Positions 1 through 11,913 of a stretch of 64,000 bases of DNA are shown here, one piece after another (position 1 is the first letter of the stretch; the number at the start of each line of letters is the position of its first letter). The notes beneath the pieces are model-generated. The model saw nothing but the letters and a program-made list of their open reading frames with translations. It had not been told where the DNA came from and searched no databases. Origin of the DNA: Labyrinthula sp. Ha (Eukaryota; Sar; Bigyra; Labyrinthulida; Labyrinthulaceae). The DNA lies in contig JAALGZ010000001.1 of NCBI GenBank assembly GCA_015227615.1, positions 1,550,001 through 1,614,000 on the forward strand. The letters are read 5' to 3'. The position numbers were made by a program, and so were the translations under genes.

Positions 1-2863
1 CAACATTCGCTTGTTGAAGAACATAACTATCTTGTTTCTCTAACTTAGTTAATGGCAGCATGGACCGAATTCTGCGCACTTCATCTTTAAACAACTCCTT
101 CCTTGGCTGCTTCTTCTTTTGATTACGAGTATCAAGATCTTTTATCAAAATGCTATGCTGCCTTTTTTTATATTTAGCATAATCATCGTTATCTGTATAA
201 ATCAACTTATGCTTTCTTGCTTCCAAGTTGAATGGATGAAGAATTTTAACTTCTATAACACCAACTACTCGGGTATTCCCGTACGTTTGGGAATTAAACC
301 ATAAGTCCTTCTCGAGTTCTTCAGGAAGCAGTTCGAGACTGTTTGGATACAAGCACAACTTTCGAGAAACCGATTCCGATACTCTCAAAACCTGTTCGAA
401 ATTAAATAAATTAAAAGCAGTCCATCCAACAGGTAATCTCCCTAATTTCTCGCTGGTTGCAAACACTTGAAAAACTAAAATTGCAGTTCTTGGGAGATGT
501 TTGATATCGATCGGTACGGTAACCAGGTTTTCCAATGCTCCATCTCGGGAATCGGCAATATTCACATTTCCCGAGGTTGTCAGCTTCAGTCGTGCTACAT
601 TCGATACCGGTTCATTATACCCGAGTTTCTCGGAACCGTGATATACCGAAACATCTACTTCAACAATAGTTTCTTCCTTATTAAACTCGAATTGTTGAGA
701 ACCCTCATTTTTTTTTACACTTCCATAATATCGATCAACCTGTACTTTTAATGGAATACTCTCAGAAACATCTGTAATTGGTTTCAGTTCTTCATACTTG
801 TGAGAAAACATCTTACTTGTGATTATAGAGGACATTTGACTACTAACTGCGTTTAAAATTTGCTCATCAAGTTCATTAAAGCCACTTCCACCACCTTTGT
901 TCATAACTCTGATAACTCCAATAACATTTTCATTCAATCGAATTGGTGCACATAAAACATTTCTAATTTTATATTTGGTTTCTGTGAAAATCTTTGTATC
1001 AAAATATCTTCCTGAAACTTTTAATACATTTCTATCTGCCGCTTGAACTCCATTTAAAGAGACTGTTAATCCAGTATCAACTACAAATGTGTGTATATTA
1101 TTTTTTTTTCGTGGTGAGTTATCGAAAAAATCATTTTCAAGTGGTAGTGTTTTTCCTTTCTCATCAAGTTTGTCTCCTACAAAACATACCAAATTTTGTT
1201 CTCTTTTTGTATCCATAATTTTATACATACTCGCAAATTCACAATCAAATATTTCATACAAAGAAAAAATCTGTCTTGATAGCAAATCATCAAAATTCAT
1301 AAGTGGAGTGTATGCTAAACAAAGTCTCATTAATGCTTTTGCAACTGCTTTTCCTCTTGTTGAATAAAACTCACCTTTTTTACCATCTGAAGCCGTAAAA
1401 CTAAAAATTTGAACAAAGGAATCAACATAATTTTGTAAACTATACGCTTCAACCTTTTCTTCGTCTGTAAATTTATATGTTGATAAATTATTATATCTTT
1501 CACCAACTTTTAAAGTACGTGTTTTATCAACTATTGCATGTGGAACTGAAAGAACATGAACAACACTTGCAGCTACATAACTTGCACTTGATTCATATAT
1601 TATTTTAAAACTATTTGATTTTTCTCCATTTTTTACATATTCTAAGCCAATAGTTTCTTGAGATATTAAATTCTCTGCACGAAAACTAAATTGATTTGGA
1701 TTAATTCCATCTGATGTTTTCTTTAGACCTTCTTTATCCATTGGAATTACTTGTACGACACCAACTAAAATTACATATAAATAAGAAATTATTTCATTAG
1801 GAGCAATTAAGACTTGACCTTTTTTAAAGCTTTGTATTTTAGAGTTTTTTCTTATAAGAGCTAAATCTTCATCACTTATATCAGCAAAAACATCAAGAGA
1901 ACGTAAATTTCTTCTAACTATTTGTTTCATTTCGTCAATAGATTTAAACCCCATATTATTTTGCTCTAAATTTTCTTCAAGATTATAACTTGAAGTTAAA
2001 GTATTAGTATTAGACAAAGATTCAAAAGGTTGTAAAAGTTCATCTTGTTCATATAAATTTCTTAAAGTGTTTCTTAAAGTTCTTTTACTTTTTTCTTTTG
2101 AAGATTTACCAATTCGTTTTTTTGACATACGAAATGCAAGAGTATGATTAGTTTTATAAATACGAGTTAAGTTTTGAACTTTTCTTTTTAAGCTTTCGAC
2201 TCTTTGCTCTAAATCACTTGTAGCTTTTTGAAATTGAATCACCTTTTTTACCAAAACCTCATTTTGAAACCTTTGATTTTTTTCTTTTAAATATTTCTTA
2301 ACAGGTGTGAATTGAGTAACAATTTCATTATCTTTATTTTTTGGTTTTCGCCAAGTTCTTTTTCCTCTTTTTTGATTATACCAATAAAAATTTTCACTTG
2401 TACGGTCAAAACAAGGATAAAATTCATCACTTTCACAACAAACACATTTCCTTTTCTTAACACCAGCAACATCAAACAAGGTATTTAAATGCTTTTCATC
2501 TTCAGTAGTTTTTGGCTTAAACCAAGAAGTCTCTTGTAAATATGGATTATAATAATATTCGCGACGCATTTTTCTTCTGCTTAACAAATGCGCTTTTAAC
2601 CAAGCATTAGGAACTGAATTATCTTCCAAAGAGCTTTTTCCTGAACTTTTTACATAAAAACTTGGACATGGGGATTCATCGTAAACGTGTCTTGTTGCTG
2701 AATTATACAAAGTCCCATCGTAGTCTCGCCAAACTCCATCAGTACCGAAACTTCCCGAATCAGTGGACTTATTGTTTGATTTAAGGCGTGTTCGCCTAAT
2801 CAATGGGGAAGTTTCTGGGGAAGAGAATCCTGAAGAACCTTTTGTCCGTCTTTTTCCAAACAT
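1..2863 (-). CDS. PI3K-type C2 protein with cNMP-binding and GAF domains (5' part, runs off left edge)
   Basis: My own translation of the minus strand gives one uninterrupted frame of 954 codons from an ATG at 2863 to base 1; the 3' end lies outside the window. The start is the first ATG after an in-frame TAG at 2872-2870. Domains in order: a possible degenerate WW module near residues 110-175 (Trp114, then YWYNQKRGKRTWRKP at 160-174); a coiled coil at about 196-235; a cyclic-nucleotide-binding domain at about 316-445 (LRSLDVFADIS, then FKKGQVLI and YLYVILVGVVQVIP); a GAF domain at about 515-690 (LCAPIRLNENVIGVIRVMNK); and a PI3K-type C2 domain at about 700-875 (VDVSVYHG, LPRTAILVFQVFA, GWTAFNLFN). 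In PI3-kinases this C2 precedes a helical domain and the lipid kinase domain, which would lie beyond base 1. I infer a cyclic-nucleotide-responsive phosphoinositide kinase; the kinase itself is not visible. The CNBD and GAF calls are strong, the C2 call good, the WW call weak. Confidence 0.8.
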   Translation of the reverse strand, partial: MFGKRRTKGSSGFSSPETSPLIRRTRLKSNNKSTDSGSFGTDGVWRDYDGTLYNSATRHVYDESPCPSFYVKSSGKSSLEDNSVPNAWLKAHLLSRRKMRREYYYNPYLQETSWFKPKTTEDEKHLNTLFDVAGVKKRKCVCCESDEFYPCFDRTSENFYWYNQKRGKRTWRKPKNKDNEIVTQFTPVKKYLKEKNQRFQNEVLVKKVIQFQKATSDLEQRVESLKRKVQNLTRIYKTNHTLAFRMSKKRIGKSSKEKSKRTLRNTLRNLYEQDELLQPFESLSNTNTLTSSYNLEENLEQNNMGFKSIDEMKQIVRRNLRSLDVFADISDEDLALIRKNSKIQSFKKGQVLIAPNEIISYLYVILVGVVQVIPMDKEGLKKTSDGINPNQFSFRAENLISQETIGLEYVKNGEKSNSFKIIYESSASYVAASVVHVLSVPHAIVDKTRTLKVGERYNNLSTYKFTDEEKVEAYSLQNYVDSFVQIFSFTASDGKKGEFYSTRGKAVAKALMRLCLAYTPLMNFDDLLSRQIFSLYEIFDCEFASMYKIMDTKREQNLVCFVGDKLDEKGKTLPLENDFFDNSPRKKNNIHTFVVDTGLTVSLNGVQAADRNVLKVSGRYFDTKIFTETKYKIRNVLCAPIRLNENVIGVIRVMNKGGGSGFNELDEQILNAVSSQMSSIITSKMFSHKYEELKPITDVSESIPLKVQVDRYYGSVKKNEGSQQFEFNKEETIVEVDVSVYHGSEKLGYNEPVSNVARLKLTTSGNVNIADSRDGALENLVTVPIDIKHLPRTAILVFQVFATSEKLGRLPVGWTAFNLFNFEQVLRVSESVSRKLCLYPNSLELLPEELEKDLWFNSQTYGNTRVVGVIEVKILHPFNLEARKHKLIYTDNDDYAKYKKRQHSILIKDLDTRNQKKKQPRKELFKDEVRRIRSMLPLTKLEKQDSYVLQQANV

Positions 2864-5800
2864 TGAGTTCTATTTTTCTTGTTCTGAAAGAGGAATCTAA
2901 TCGGATAAATGTTCCTGTTCTAACAGGTGGGTGTTGCTGTATTTGGCCGGGATTTTGTTGCAAAAGGTATACGATTTTGGGGGATTCTTGGGACAAGCTT
3001 TGTACAACAAATGACCGGATTTTGTTTCTGGTGGGCTTCAGAAAGCACCTAAGTCAAGGAGTACTTGGTAACATCCTTGAAAAATTTGACTTCCCTATCC
3101 TGAGTGAAACTAGGATTTTTTGAACTTGATACAAGATTAAACTAGAATAAGGTTTCCACAGCAACAAGGGGCATGACACGAAATTAGATTCCATTCGAGG
3201 ATAATTAAGTACTTTATAAAGAAACCACTTCAGCTCTTCACTCAATTACATTTTTTTTATAATAGGAAATTTAAATAATTGAGTATTATACCTCTAATGC
3301 CTTTTTAATGATACAACTGTTGTACATAATGATGTAGAACTGCACTTGATTTGAAATGAAATATTTTCATGTTCTGGATATTAGTTATATAATTTACATA
3401 AAAAAACTTATCATAGTTAATCTTCTAGGGCAACAGTGTGTGTTAAACAATAAATTTAGGTATTCAGATTGGGTGATCTTATGTCCAATATTTGGGAATC
3501 ATCCTGTTATATTTTCTTCCCTTAAATGCCTTTTAGGGATCCGTCTATCTCGGATAATAGTATCAATATATTCACTTCTTCTGGTTGTCCAATTGCTCTA
3601 TACATCTCCTAAGAGTTACGGGAAAGGGGTCTTCAACAATTAAGTATGTTTCGTTTGCAAATGATCTCATTTTTTAAGAAATAACGATTACATATTGCTT
3701 TATAACACACCTTGCACCATATACATTCTGCGCAGAGCGCTCTGTTGCTTATGCTTTGCAATGGAAAATTACTAGAACTGAAACTTCCTTCTTGTTAATG
3801 ATCATGTATGAGAATTTAATATTTTCTATATACGTTGCAACTTCTTTTGGAAAAAAGTATAGATATTTGTTTTTTATACTTCACACTTTTGATCTTAAAC
3901 CAACTATAAACACAGTTTCAGATTAAGTCTTCTAATTATTAGAGTATTACCCGTATATTCGTGTTAAGACACTGTATTAATTCATACTGATTTTGCTGGA
4001 TATCATTCTTTTTTAATCTAAAGTAACTCCATTCAATTCATTTACCGTCACGCTTCTCTGCGGATTCTTTGAACACTTCCCATTTTACCTGATAATGCTG
4101 ATACGACTTTCTCCGAATACCTTTAATATTTATTTCCTAGTTGGGATGTAGAATACTGGTATACTCTTGCCCCTGGTGGTCTAATGTATTTTGCCTAATC
4201 ATTTGAATCCATTTTCATTTATTTCCCTTTATTTTACCCGTATAATTTTACCCTCTTAACACATTTTCTATTATTTTTTATTACTTCTTACTCTAATTAA
4301 CCTTTTCCTTGACTATGATTAGAATTTATATTCACCCAGTATACTGTATACCAAACAAAATTGAGATAAACTATTATGTTTTCAACGGATGTTGATAAAA
4401 ATTTGTGTCATGTTTGAATGATCTGGTTTTCCAGTGGCTTCTTGTGTAATGGTCTATACAGGGTGATTATTTAATAAGAACTCATAGTTCCTTACAAGCC
4501 ATATTACTTGTAATATTACTCTTCTGTATTTACAGACAATGTTTTGTTCTTATTATCGCATTTTTAGTAGCTATGGAACTAATACTTACTTTTTCTTTTA
4601 AATTGAAGCCCGGGGATCTAGTTAACGTCTGCTTCCATTAGTATAATTTCAGAGTTAAGCTTTCAATTCAGACATAGTTCACTAAAGAAGTCATTTGAGA
4701 GGAGCCATTTATGGTTTTGAATTATGAAGTTACGACAATTTAACATGGAAATAGTACCACATGCTTCATCATACCAAGAATTCGATTCTAAAAGAAACTA
4801 AAGAATTACTACCCATACTTTAGGGGCCCTTAGATGCTCTCATAAGATTTTCGAAACATTCTCTGATATATCAATCTAATGGCAATTATTGTACTATCTA
4901 GCATATTCAGAGCTATTTATCTAATGCTAGACCTCTTTGTTTTTTCTTGGATTATGCTCCTTTGAATAGCAAAGAATTATATTTGCACCACACTATTCAT
5001 TTCAATACAAATTTATAACTGGAAAATTTTGAGTTTATAGTTTCATTAAGGAGGGTATATGAATAAATCTTTCTTATCAAAATAAGTATAATTATCAGTG
5101 TTATGACTTAGGACTTTTTTTGCAGATATTTATTACATAGCTTGTATATTCAATGGTTTGTATCGAAGTGATTGATTATTAACAAGATATGGAAAAGAGC
5201 TTTCTGATCCTTCTTAGTATCTGAAATCTGTGGATGTTTACTGCGAAATGAGTAGAAATACACTAGTGGATTAACGGATGGATAATATAAAAAAATATCC
5301 CGAAGTGCTGTGGTCAACATTTTTAATACTTGTTCCACATGATTTTGATACATCTACTACTTCGCATCTTTGAAAAAAATTACAAACTTTAATTTATAGG
5401 GATATTATTTTATTTTACTGGAGAGGTGGAAATAAGACGATGAATTTAAAGAGATAATACTTTAATTTATTTCAAAGCTATTTTTGTAAGAACTTCCAGT
5501 ATTCCAACAGATTTACCTATAGATGCTCCCTGTGTGTAATAACGCTTTGGTAGAATCATTCGATATGCAAAATATACTACTTAGTTTTTGCATAGGTACT
5601 TTTTATGCACAAGTTAATTCTACTGTCCTATGGAAATGTTGACGATTATATATCATATTGGTCTATATACCCGATGTAATATCTATATTAACCTAACTTT
5701 AGGGTACCAAAATTTATACTACTCAAAGCCTATATATATGAATTACAACATACTTTCAAGCAGTAGGCTCCATATACCACGAGTGTTCGCTGCTAGACAC

Positions 5801-8800
5801 CACAGATCGCTTTATATTATATTATCATGTTTGCAATTAGTAGATTTAACTTATTCAAAAACATCAAGAAAATGAGTAGAATCAGTTAAGATTATTCAAA
5901 TTGAAATAAATGTAGAAGAATAAAGATTTGCATCAGCTACCTCTACCTAGTATTAAGTTTTCTCAACATCCTTTCGGATTAAGCTCTAGTATCAACTAAG
6001 AATATGTGCATTTGATTTCATAATTAATGGCGACACAAAAGGTAAAAACCCTTTTAACCAAATAAGAAAGCCATAAATAATACTTGCAACACCATTTGTA
6101 TTCCAGTTATAGTTTTATTTAATACATACAAATTTCAGTTTTGAAGCTTTAAAACATATTACGACTTCTTAGAGTCGTGGGTTAGATTTTGAAGCCAACA
6201 TGTTGATCTGATACATCTGAAGTTATATGTGTCATAAGCTATTGAAAAATAAGATTAGATTTGGTACTTGTGTTCTGTATTTTTCATTTATGGAAAGTTC
6301 CTAGAGTTAATGACATCGATGCTTTGGACCAGGAATGACTACAAAATATTTAGGCAAATTTGATAGCATACTCATGTAAGAATCTTTTTTATTTCGCTGC
6401 TTAATCAGAAAACAGCAGAGGAAGCTATGAGGTTAGACTATATCAGCGAAAGGGTAAGTAAACAATGCTTATTAGAGTTTCATCATGATACTCTTTGTTT
6501 AATATCGATTTAAGAGATAGTATTATGAAAAAGGTGTTGATTCAGCTCTGCTTTTTCTACTCTTATAATTCTAAATTGCTAAAACTCTTTTTTTTATTTA
6601 AAAACTTTAAAAGACACCAGATCCAGTACCCTATGTAGAATGTATAGACGCTTCAAAATCTTATATAGTACTCACAGTATTGAAACATAAGAAGTTCTTC
6701 TATTTACAGTTCTTTGTTTCAAGTTGTTATTTTGGTTAGCACATTAACAAACATATTGACAAAAATATATACATCGTTTAGTTGATATTTGAAAGTTTGA
6801 GCTCTAGATCTACTTGAATTCTTTGAATATTTAATAGATCATTGTAGTTTCTTGCTACGTATACTTAAGTTCGTCGATGTAAGTATAATTCTACGTTATT
6901 GCTAAAGGAAAGACGGAACATATTCAACGGTGATCATATATTCGGTCTTAAATAGACATAAGTGGTAAATATTTATGTAAAATAGTCGGATGGAACTATG
7001 TTTCTACAAATTTATTACTAGTGTCGAGAACAATGTCTAGATTAAAATGTAATAATTTGAAGGCAAATTAGAAATTATCCAGCAGTGGGAGTTATGTACC
7101 TTGAATTATTGTTCAATTGTAAGCAAATGTTGATATACGTTTGATTAAAGATAGTAGGCTCACCTAAAACCAACATACTGTTAGAAGAAATAGGTGGATT
7201 TAATTTGGCAGAATTCTTATTCTAATGGCTGAACTTTCTGATAATCTATGAGAATCCTTACTCTAAGAGAGTTCGTGAGTAATATATATATATATAACTA
7301 CAGGTGTTAGAAATAGAGCTAAGTACTGTGCACTCATAGTAGAAATCCAACTTATTAAGAAAATATAGGGCAAAAGCATCAATACTTTAAATGAGGGTCA
7401 CATACATTATAAATAATGTAAAGTTGGATTGGAGCTCTATTACCGTGGGTTCAAGTTTCCAAAGCTCTGTACCAAACATTGAGAACTTTATGAGCGAAGA
7501 TATTATTTATCAAAGATTTAGGTTAGATAAGATATATAGTTAATAGGGCTTTAAAAGACCTTTATCTATAAATTAACCAATACACCACTCTGCATCAAAT
7601 ACTCAGTAAATAGCAGCTTCCTACTTGGTAATTGCTGGTACTCAAATTACAATATGCATGAATATTTTGATCTCTTTTAATTGTGTAACTCAGATGTGTT
7701 TTTACTCTGAAAACCAAACTTGGGCAGCACTTATTCTGTTCAATTACTTTCATATATTTTTGGTTCCTGGCATTATTACGTCCCCGGAATGTTATTATCA
7801 ATAATCCGTTATTGTAGTTTTAGACACATAAAATTACAATAACTTAAGAAATACTTATTTCAGCTTACACGTTTTTGGCGACATGTTATGCTACTTACTT
7901 ACTTATTTACTTACTTACCTATCTTTATATTTTAAATTTTGAACAAGGTAGAAGATTGACGAGCTCTTTTCCACAGGATTTTGGATTGTTTATTTATATT
8001 TACGACTTTGAGTACATGCTGATCGTTGCAACAAACGCCCACACAACACTAGTGAACCTCAGAGCAAGTCGCAATAATTTGACAATGACACCAATAAGAC
8101 TCATCATATTTTGAGAAACTAAGTACAAAACTTGATGTGGTATGTTGAAAACCCACTTTAGGTATCGGGCTAGAAACTCTGAACGGAAACTTCAATAGTT
8201 AGTAGATATGCAATCATACGACTATATAATATACAAAGTATATAGAAGATAAGTCTTGGTTAGAACATATTGTTAATTTCAGTTTCAATCTGAAGCTAAG
8301 AATTTCTTGTAGTTATTTTCAACATTCTTGGAAAGAATTATTATACTCGATAAATTAAACACTTAGCTGTGACAGTTTTTCCATATGCTAGAAGTCAGAA
8401 GTAGCACCATAACCACTTTATATCTCGTGTGCGAGTCCTGCTTTATATTAACAAGAGGTTGTTACACCGTACAATAATGTATATGGTACGAGTAAGAATC
8501 AGGAACTGAAGTAGATAGAATACTTAGAGAAAGTTCTATGTAGAAACCTAATGCCTCTTAGGTTCAGGAAAAGGATCTGTGATATGCTGTTATTCACAAG
8601 GTAATGGAGCTTTATTACTACCAAAAGTACTGTCATTGTACTGAGCTCTCTAAAAGGTTATGATACTTAGAAAGATCTATATGGTACTGAAGAAACAAGC
8701 AAACCTGGTAATTTGAGTTAAGCCTTATGCCCCTTTTAAGAAAAGAACTGAAGAATCTCTACCGGGGTGAGTACAGTTAATGGATTCACTTCTTCCACAG

Positions 8801-9822
8801 TAGATAGTAAGTAGATTGAAATAAGGTCCACCAGGTGAACAGAAAAGACGTTCGCTATTTATCTATCATTATTGATGAAACTCCTTTTTTGAGTGACAGT
8901 TTTGTAACCTTGCCGCGGGACATGGTTTTCTTTTTAAATGTCATCAAAAACACCTTTTACTTCTTACTAGATAGACAACTCAAGAACTTAACTTGTCCTA
9001 CTTAGTTTCTTGTCAGTTCTTCCGTTAGTACTATGGAATCTACCTAATCTTCGAGCGAATTCGAACACCCATATGTCTTCTTCCCCTTATTCCGTCATTT
9101 TGCTCTATCTTTCAATACTTTCTATTTCCATACCACCCTTGACTGTCTTCTAGCTGTGTTCCATAACTTTCTCATGCCTAACTTTCTAGAGCACTTTAGA
9201 TATCATAATATGCTCTGGAGGCTTAACAATCCAAACTAGCTAACCTCTCATTCTTCTACCCTAGATTCAGTAGGTAAAGGGTCGGTCCAATATAAAACCC
9301 TTTAAGTATCATTTAACAAAACTCATTCAATGGGAACTTTCCGCCTGTAAACATTAATGTAGAAGCATAGGTGAGTATCAGGAATATTAAACCAAATAGT
9401 ATATTTTCAATTCCCTAGGTTTTGCTTAGATATCGTTGTATGTCGCAACTTCAATAGTAGAAAACTAAGATCATCAATTGTAATAGAGTTCGTTGGTGTA
9501 TAATTTATTCCAAATGAAGCAGGTTTTAAAAAATGCTACGCTATAAATTCTTGTTTCCTATTAAACGAAGTTTCTTAAGGATAAAATTTTTAAAAATAAA
9601 AAAGTAAGTTTAAACTGTGAATACGGAATAAAACGAAAAGTGCAAAATATATCAAGAGGTAACAAAAACAACCAATTGAAATGACCAATGTCCTCATTTT
9701 TTCTTTAGCGTCCTTATTTTTATTTTAAGAGGTAGAAAGGAATAGTTAATTTATGTATTCAAAAAAGAGCATTATCATTCGCAAAGTGGCATGAAAAGAC
9801 TTTGAAAAACAAGAACTATATT
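2864..9822. other. gene-poor intergenic region
   Basis: About 7 kb of AT-rich sequence. Open frames are short (under 110 codons), lie on both strands and look random in composition. The frame at 2803-3123 (plus) overlaps the 5' end of the PI3K-type gene antisense and shows no domain. I see only short AT runs (for example near 7280-7300) and one tetranucleotide tract. No RNA gene, LTR or transposase is recognisable. Confidence 0.6.
7892..7919. repeat. (ACTT)n tetranucleotide microsatellite
   Basis: About seven units of a TTAC/ACTT tetranucleotide with one substituted unit, in non-coding sequence. Confidence 0.85.
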
Positions 9823-10770
9823 TCAAGCTCTTAACACATCTCTTCTTCTTTGAAAGTCTTTTGGCATTCTGGTCAAATAACGGTACGGTAATCTTTGAGG
9901 CTTCTTGCCAGAATATTTTCTTAATATAAGTTGACGCAACTTAATCGAACCACCGCTGGCAGATTGTAATGTAATTGGACGCACATTCATCCTGAGGGAC
10001 TTTCTTCTAGCCATTTCCGCACTATATTTTGGAAGCTCAAGACAACTTTGGCAGTTGATTAATACAGACTTAATATATTCAGTATAAACTTTTCCTCTTG
10101 TTTTAAATCTTTTTTTCTCATAATAACAGGAACATTCATAGCTAGAGCATGTTATGTCGCTTTGGAGAAGAATACCTGGTAAACGTGCTCTTAAACATCC
10201 AGCAGCAATAGTGCTCTAAGACAAATGATATTAACGTCATAGGGATACAAAAAAACTGTATAAATATGGAAGCGTTTCACCATTTACACAAATTTCGAGC
10301 TTAAGGCTATTTAGTTTAGGTTTGTTCTCCAAAGAAATTAATACATGGGATAACTCTTGTGCTAAAAACCTTTTACTGGGGACAAATAAAGATCCAATAG
10401 CTGAAATTAATGTAAGGAAGTTGAGTGTGCTAAATGTAAACAACCTCTCTATATCCTGCAAATATGTTTTCTTCTCCAATGAGGTAAATCAATCTCAAAG
10501 TTAGTACACTTAAATGTTTGAATTTGAAATGTAGTAAACAAGGCCAGATATTGAGAAGAGCCCTAAAATTCTCCCGAGGAAGATTGCGTTTATTCTTATT
10601 TCGTAGATTATGGGTAGAAAAGCCCAAAGTAGTTATTCCTTTTATTCTATCTCTGGCAGAAAGAGTTGCTTGATTCTAAAGTAGATAAATTGAAGTAGAA
10701 AGACTCGCCTGCAAAATATTTTTTTCTTCGTGCACCACATCGGCGTTGCGGGAATTTAGAGAATAAAAAT
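9823..10770 (-). pseudogene. decayed paralogue of the 368-residue orphan gene at 11914-13020
   Basis: Fragments in different minus-strand frames align in order with the intact neighbour. RENFRALLNIWPCLLHF (about 10560-10510) matches its KNEFNSLLKLCVVYPIH. KKTYLQDIERLFTFSTLN (about 10470) matches KKYLNDIEALCSLNTIK. LKLEICVNGETLPYLYSFF (about 10300-10240) matches LALRIFLSGREIPYLCTFF. A C-terminal piece, basic and ending at 9823, follows. A one-base frame change lies near 10470-10480 and a second disruption near 10200-10240. A 33-base GT...AG stretch near 10210-10245 could pass for a tiny intron, but the intact copy is coding at that point, so decay is the simpler reading. No function is known for either copy. 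Confidence 0.65.
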
Positions 10771-10962
10771 AGTCAAAAGAATAAGGTTGAGACCTTCTCC
10801 AATTTTTCTCCTTTTTTGCTTTTTCTCTTTATTTTGTGTTGGCTCCAAAATCTGCCTCTTCCTTTCCTTCTGTTCCTGCTCTTTTCTTGGTATATATGCT
10901 CCATTTCTTTGAGTTAAATTTCTTTTATTGAATAATCCACAATCACAAGAAAATGAAACTTT
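10756..10962 (-). other. 68-codon open frame without ATG, lysine-rich
   Basis: The minus-strand frame opens after a TGA and closes with TAA at 10758-10756. It reads CDCGLFNKRNLTQRNGAYIP followed by a Lys/Arg/Glu-rich tail. Its amino-acid composition looks coding, unlike the surrounding random frames, but it has no start codon and no similarity to the neighbouring orphan genes that I can see. It could be a relic exon or the upstream end of the adjacent pseudogene. Confidence 0.25.
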
Positions 10963-11913
10963 TCACATCTGAACAAGTAAATAATCATTTTCTCGCCAGA
11001 ATAAATTGCACTAACTTTTATCTACATACAGTCCTCTAAGGACACGATAATCGTTTTGACCATCGTAGTCAGAACACTTTTGTTATATGTAATATAGTCA
11101 ACTTTATTGTTATATAACCGTTATTTATCGTGGAAACTTAACCGTTAATAACATATTCTCAGACTGATTAAAGATTCACAAAGGTTAATCCAGAAGATAA
11201 TACACTTTATTTAATATCTTGCCATTAAAATATAGGCGAATATCATTGCCTATAACTATTACAATAACCAATAAATCTACATAATTCTTTACTAAACATT
11301 TTCAATAGAAGATAATTCCCTTTTTCAAGATTCTTATGTTGTGAAAAGATAAGTTTATTAAGTTTATCGTAATACTTATCTTGAGATATGAAGCCAGCGC
11401 TTAGAAGAAAATAATTCTAAACTGGCCAGTTTAAGTAACTTCAGGTACAAATAGTATGCTGCAGGAAACTTCAGTCCAATTTTACTTATTAAAGTTCTAC
11501 AGGTAGAATAAGAACTGTAAACGTAGGAAAAGCAACCAAGAAAAAATTTAATAAATATTCTTCCTTTCCCTTATATCTTAATGGAAAATATTTATTTTCT
11601 AGATTTAGTTATTTGTTGTTTTCTTGGTACTTTATTTCAAATGAACATCACAGCAGACTTTATTCACTTCTTGCTAACATCTAATTTATATTCCTGTACT
11701 ATATATCCCAAAGAAACATTTAATTTATACTTATGTTCATTACTTCAAATCTCAATTCCGCTGCAAGATAAAATCTCAATTTTGTAAGAAAGAAGCATAC
11801 AGAGAGGATAAATATCAACTCTTCTACTCAGACTTAGCCCTGGGATTAGTTGTATTAATTTTGTGGCAATCTAAACAAAAATTAACTAAATTAAGAATAA
11901 TTCAGACATAGAT
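10963..11913. other. intergenic, nothing recognised
   Basis: AT-rich spacer downstream of the 368-residue gene. The plus-strand frame at 11581-11787 has a hydrophobic, random-looking translation and no domain. No repeat or RNA gene was seen. Confidence 0.5.

Noticed and set aside
2803-3123. 106-codon plus-strand frame with a hydrophobic N-terminus
   Set aside because: It overlaps the 5' end of the PI3K-type gene antisense and shows no domain; probably chance.
9060-9110. B-box-like GTTCGAATTC on the minus strand
   Set aside because: No A-box or cloverleaf upstream.
10210-10245. 33-base GT...AG intron in the pseudogene
   Set aside because: The intact paralogue is coding at the same place and no other gene here needs an intron.
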